From Phytohabitans flavus (GTDB lineage Bacteria > Actinomycetota > Actinomycetes > Mycobacteriales > Micromonosporaceae): a DNA stretch of 64,000 nucleotides. The translations under genes were made by a program, and so were the position numbers. The notes below the pieces were generated by a model, which saw only the letters and a program-made list of their open reading frames with translations, did not search any database and was not told the origin of the DNA. Below, one piece after another: positions 60,110-64,000 of the stretch (within the stretch, counting starts at the first letter, position 1; every line of letters begins with the position of its first letter). Where the stretch lies: assembly GCF_011764545.1 (NCBI RefSeq), contig NZ_AP022870.1, positions 2,650,001 to 2,714,000 on the forward strand. Direction: 5' to 3'.

Positions 60110-63100
60110 ATGCGCAAAGTCTTCTCCCGTAAAAATCTTGGTGCGGGCGTGGTCGCCGTCCTCGCGGCCTCGCTGCTGGCCTCACCCGCCAGCGCCGCGC
60201 AGACCATCGGCCTACCCACCTTCTCCGGTCCCGCGGTCCCGCAGCCGCCGGTCGGGTACACCAACGGCAACATGATGCGGGCCATCTACGACGCGGAGAG
60301 CGCCGGCACCGACTTCTGGGTCGACCGGCTGCTGTCCCGCTCGGGCAGCGACCCGTCCGACGCGGACGGCGGCATCCTGATGACCCGCGGCCGCGGCGCG
60401 TTCATGAAGGTGCACTCCCCCTCGGTCATCGGCTTCGGTGGCCGGGTCGCCTACTTCGAGAGCATCAGCGACCAGGCCGCGTACTCGGTCGCGATCACGC
60501 CCGGCACGTTCACCGAGCAGGTGTCGCAGCGCTGGCAGGCGCCCAGCCACTGGCGCAGCGTGCACACGTCCGGCTCGATCCGGGTCAACCAGACCAAGTT
60601 CATCACGGACAACAACGCGCTCGTCACCAACCTGGCGATCACCAACACCGGTACCGCCTCGACGACGCTGCAACTGCGGGCCACCTCGCCGTACGCGACC
60701 ACGGCCAGCGGCACCGAGCTGACCGGGCAGCGCGCGTCGTACAACAGCCTGACGACGCTCTTCCCCGGCTGGGCGGCGACAGCGGGTTCGCGGTGTCAAG
60801 CGGCGGTCTGAACCGCTCGGTCACCGTCGGCGCTGGGCAGACCGTCGAGGCCAAGGTGGTCATGGGCTTCGTCGTCAACGAGATCCCGGAGTCGCTGTCG
60901 GAGTACAACAGCTACCGGGGGTTCAACAACGCCACCGCGTTCGCCACCCACGTGCGCGCGTACAACCGTTGGTGGGCCGACAACGTGCCGTACATCGACG
61001 TGCCCGAGGCGGCTATCAAGAAGAACGTCTACTACCGCTGGTGGCTGATGCGGTTCAACAACTTCGACGGCGACATCCCGGGGCAGACGTTCCAATTCCC
61101 CACCTCCGTCGAGGGCGCGCTGGGCTACAACAACGCGATCGTGCTGACCCAGCCGATGCACATCGACGACCTGAAGTACCTGCGCGACCCCAAGTACGCG
61201 TACGGCAACTGGCTCAACGTCGGCTCCGTCTCGCGGAACGGGCGGTACCTGGACAACCCCGGTGACCCGGCGAACTGGTCCAACTCGTACACCCAGTACA
61301 TCTCCGAGGCCGGCTGGCGGGCGTACCAGATCCACGGTGGACAGCCGGCCATGCTGGCGAACTTCGCCCGGTACGCCGAGCAGGACGTGAAGGGGCAGCT
61401 CTCCTTCTACGACCACGACAACGACGGCGTGATCGAGTACGACTGGGGCGCACTGACCGGCAACGACGCGGACGCGGTGTCGTTCCACTGGCGCTCGGGC
61501 TGGCTGGACCGGGCCGAGGGCGCGTACGTGTACAGCAACGCGCTCGCCGCCGCGCAGGCGTACACGCTGCTCGGCGGCACCACCAAGGCGAGCGAGATGC
61601 AGGCGATCGCCACCCGCGTGCAGAACGGCATCATCAACCAGCTCTGGAACTCGTCGAGCCAGCTCCTCCAGCACCGGCACGTCGCCACCAACACGCTGGT
61701 GCCGTGGAAGGAGATCAACAACTACTACCCGTACGCGGTCGGGCTGATGCCGAACACCGACCAGTACCGGCAGGCGCTGCGCCTGTTCGACAACCCGGCC
61801 GAATACCCGATCTTCCCGTTCTACACGGCGAACCAGGTGGACAAGGCGGCAGCCGCCGCGGCCGGACAGCCGGGCAGCAACAACTTCTCCACGATCAACT
61901 CGACCGTGCAGTTCCGGCTGTACTCCTCGGCGCTGCGCAACTACCCCAACCAGTGGATGACCGCGGACAACTACAAGCAGCTGCTGTACTGGAACGTCTG
62001 GGCGCAGTACGTCGGCGGCAACACCGCCTGGCCGGACGCCAACGAGTTCTGGGCCGACTGGAACGGCTCGTCCCGCAGCATCCAGTACCGCTCGTGGATC
62101 CACCACAACATCCTCGGCAGCAGCAACTGGACCGTCATCGAGGACGTCGCCGGGCTGCGGCCGCGCAACGACGCGCAGGTCGAGCTCTGGCCGATCAACA
62201 TCGGCTGGTCGCACTTCGCGGTCAACAACCTGCGGTACCGCGACAGCGACCTCTCGATCGTGTGGGACGACCCGGCCGACGGCGTGACCCGGTACCCGGG
62301 CGTGCCCCAGGGCTACTCGGTGTTCGTCAACGGGCAGCGGGCGTTCACGGTGGACCGGCTGACCCGCGCGGTCTACAACCCGGCGACCGGCGCGGTGTCG
62401 CTGCCGGCCGGCGGCTCGCTGCTGTTCAACACCACGTCGTCGGTGAAGGCGCCGAACGCGGTGGCCCAGACCAGCACGCGGCTGGTGGACATGTTCGCCA
62501 AGGCGGGCGCCGACCTCACCTCCACGCTGCCGAACCTGGCGCAGGGCACGACCGCGACCGCGTCGTTCACCGCCTCGGGCACCTCGACCGGCGCGGCAGT
62601 CGACGGCTTCACGATCAACGACCCGATCTGGGGCGCGGCGGGGTCGCCGAACACCCAGGACTGGTACGAGATCAACTTCGGGCAGTCGCGGACGGTGGAC
62701 GAGCTGCGGCTGTACTTCCGGGACAGCCGGCCGCAGAACGCCACCTACCGGGCGCCGGCCTCGTACAACGTGCAGTACCTGTCCGGCAGCACCTGGACCA
62801 ACGCCGGCTCGCAGGTGAAGACGCCGTCCGCGCCGCGGGCGAACTACAACAACGTGCGGTTCGCGCCGGTGACCACCCAGCGGATCCGGGTACAGCTCAC
62901 CCACGCGTCAGGTTCGAAGGCGGGGCTGACCGAGGTCAAGGCGTACAACCGCGGCGGTACCGTGCCCGACCCCGATCCCAACCCGGACCCGCCGACCGGC
63001 AACATCGCGGGCTCGGCGACCCCGTCCGCGTCGTACACCTCGTCCTGGGAGACGGTGGCCGCGATCAACGACGGCATCGACCCGCCGTCGTCCAACGACA

Positions 63101-63426
63101 CCGCCAACCCGCGGTGGGGCACCTGGCCGAACGAGGGCGAGCAGTGGGCGCAGCTCACCTGGCCCTCGGCGGTCTCGCTGAACCGGGCCGAGGTGTACTT
63201 CTTCGACGACGGCCAGGGCATCGACCTGCCCGCCTCGTGGAAGCTCCAGTACTGGAACGGCAGCGCGTTCGTCGACGTGGCCGGCGCCAGCGGCTACCCG
63301 GTCGCGGGTAACCAGTACAACAACGTCACCTTCGCCACGGTAAGTACCACGCAGCTGCGGGTGGTGCTCACGAGCGCGGCCGACTCGGTCGGCCTGCTCG
63401 AGGTGAAGGCGTACGCACCGGCATAG
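60110..63426 (+). CDS. Secreted glycosidase-like protein with C-terminal discoidin/CBM-like domains (one frameshift)
   Basis: About 1105 aa when one C is added at the CCCC run 60763-60766. The signal peptide is MRKVFSRKN then VVAVLAASLLASPASA with AxA cleavage near residue 30. An N-terminal beta-sandwich region (residues 35-245) is followed by an (alpha/alpha)6-type catalytic-like domain (YYRWWLMRFNNFDGDIPGQ, DHDNDGVIEYDWGALTG, NNYYPYAVGLMPNT, WIHHNILGSSNW). Two discoidin-like modules (FTINDPIWGAAGSPNTQDW and the C-terminal WETVAAINDGIDPPSSND to LLEVKAYAPA) are separated by a Pro-Asp linker (PDPDPNPDPP). Likely an extracellular exo-acting polysaccharide hydrolase of the GH63/MGH1-like group. 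Substrate unknown. Confidence 0.75.
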
Positions 63427-63439
63427 CTCCTGCCAGGTC

Positions 63440-63466
63440 GGTGGCGGCGCGGTCCGCGCCGCCACC
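63440..63466 (+). terminator. Terminator after the glycosidase gene
   Basis: GGTGGCGGCGCG-GTC-CGCGCCGCCACC, perfect 12-bp stem 14 bp after the stop. No T tract. Confidence 0.75.
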
Positions 63467-63483
63467 GGCATAGGGTGTAGATC

Positions 63484-64000
63484 ATGGACTATGTGCGTCT
63501 CGGCTCGACCGGCCTCAAGGTCTCGCGGATCTGCCTCGGCATGATGAGCTACGGCTCGACGGAATGGCGCGAATGGGTGCTCGACTACGACCGCGCCGAG
63601 CCGATCGTGCGGCGGGCGGTGGAGCTCGGGGTCACCTTCTTCGACACCGCCGACATGTACTCGCTGGGCGCCAGCGAGGAGATCACCGGCAAGCTGCTCG
63701 GCGCGCTCTTCGACCGGCGCGAGGACTACGTGCTGGCCACGAAGGTGTACCACCCGGTCGGCGACGGCCCCAACGATCGCGGCCTGTCCCGCAAGCACAT
63801 CATGGCCTCGATCGACACCTCGCTGCGCCGGCTCGGCACCGACCACGTCGACCTGTACCAGATCCACCGGTGGGACCGCGAGACGCCCATCGAGGAGACG
63901 ATGGAGGCGCTGCACGACGTGGTGAAGGCCGGTAAGGCCCGCTACATCGGCGCGTCGAGCATGTGGGCGTGGCAGTTCGCGAAGGCACAGCACGTGGCCA
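63484..64000 (+). CDS. Aldo/keto reductase (partial, runs off the window)
   Basis: First 172 residues from the ATG at 63484. MDYVRLGSTGLKVSRICLGMMSYGS is the AKR N-terminus. FFDTADMYSLGASEE carries the catalytic Asp and Tyr, VLATKVYHP the Lys, and VDLYQIHRWDRETPIEETMEAL the His. NADPH-dependent reductase of the YajO/GSP69-like group (broad carbonyl substrates). The 3' end lies beyond 64000. Confidence 0.93.
   Translation, partial: MDYVRLGSTGLKVSRICLGMMSYGSTEWREWVLDYDRAEPIVRRAVELGVTFFDTADMYSLGASEEITGKLLGALFDRREDYVLATKVYHPVGDGPNDRGLSRKHIMASIDTSLRRLGTDHVDLYQIHRWDRETPIEETMEALHDVVKAGKARYIGASSMWAWQFAKAQHVA

Noticed and set aside
1..64000. CRISPR arrays, rRNA, tRNA and insertion sequences
   Set aside because: No regularly spaced repeats, no cloverleaf with a TTC-loop pattern, and no transposase motifs were recognised by eye. 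A tRNA/rRNA covariance search would be decisive.

Overview
This is a very G+C-rich, gene-dense chromosomal window. GTG starts are frequent, 1-4 bp stop/start overlaps are common, and the gene content is actinobacterial: RbpA, cytochrome bd, WYL regulators, deazaflavin-type enzymes, a TipA-like MerR and IniA/IniC-like dynamins. The MSERSER-type intergenic repeat and overall style suggest a filamentous Micromonosporaceae relative. That assignment is inference. No rRNA, tRNA, CRISPR array or complete insertion sequence was seen.

Layout. 0-4.5 kb: a leftward NIS siderophore operon (two IucA/IucC synthetases and a PLP decarboxylase), probably continuing off the left edge. 4.6-13 kb: an Hsp70/beta-propeller membrane protein, a PhyH-type oxygenase, a GNAT enzyme, a conserved hypothetical, a PPOX-fold protein and cydAB. 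13-22.6 kb: a LuxR-type regulator pair, two adjacent IniC/IniA-like dynamin GTPases, a hyperacidic protein, a VapBC-type pair and a second Hsp70-like protein. 22.6-45.9 kb: mostly housekeeping and small regulatory units (GDPD, UMF1 transporter, AidB-like enzyme, MarR/ArsR/HxlR/WYL/MerR regulators beside their likely targets, carbonic anhydrase, prolyl iminopeptidase, RbpA, FxsA, NAT, Lnt).

46.3-56.3 kb: a lysine 2,3-/5,6-aminomutase catabolic locus. The leftward order is kdd - amidohydrolase - kamD - rloA - rloB - kamE - kal - mutL-like, with kamA divergent. The RloA/RloB (AAA ATPase/TOPRIM-like, AbiL-type) defence pair lies between the two subunits of one enzyme, with its last codons overlapping the kamE start. 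This is the most unusual arrangement in the window. 56.3-64 kb: CsbD, a histidine phosphatase, Lrp/AsnC, an acyl-CoA dehydrogenase, an M24 peptidase, a large secreted glycosidase-like protein with C-terminal carbohydrate-binding-like domains, and the start of an aldo/keto reductase.

Quality. Seven otherwise well-conserved genes are broken by nine single-base frameshifts. Every one is repaired by adding one G or C to a short G/C run, and the repaired lengths are all multiples of three. This points to systematic homopolymer under-calling rather than true pseudogenes. These genes are annotated across the shift. One metallophosphoesterase remnant near 37.5 kb is a real truncation and sits next to one copy of a 56-nt dispersed repeat.
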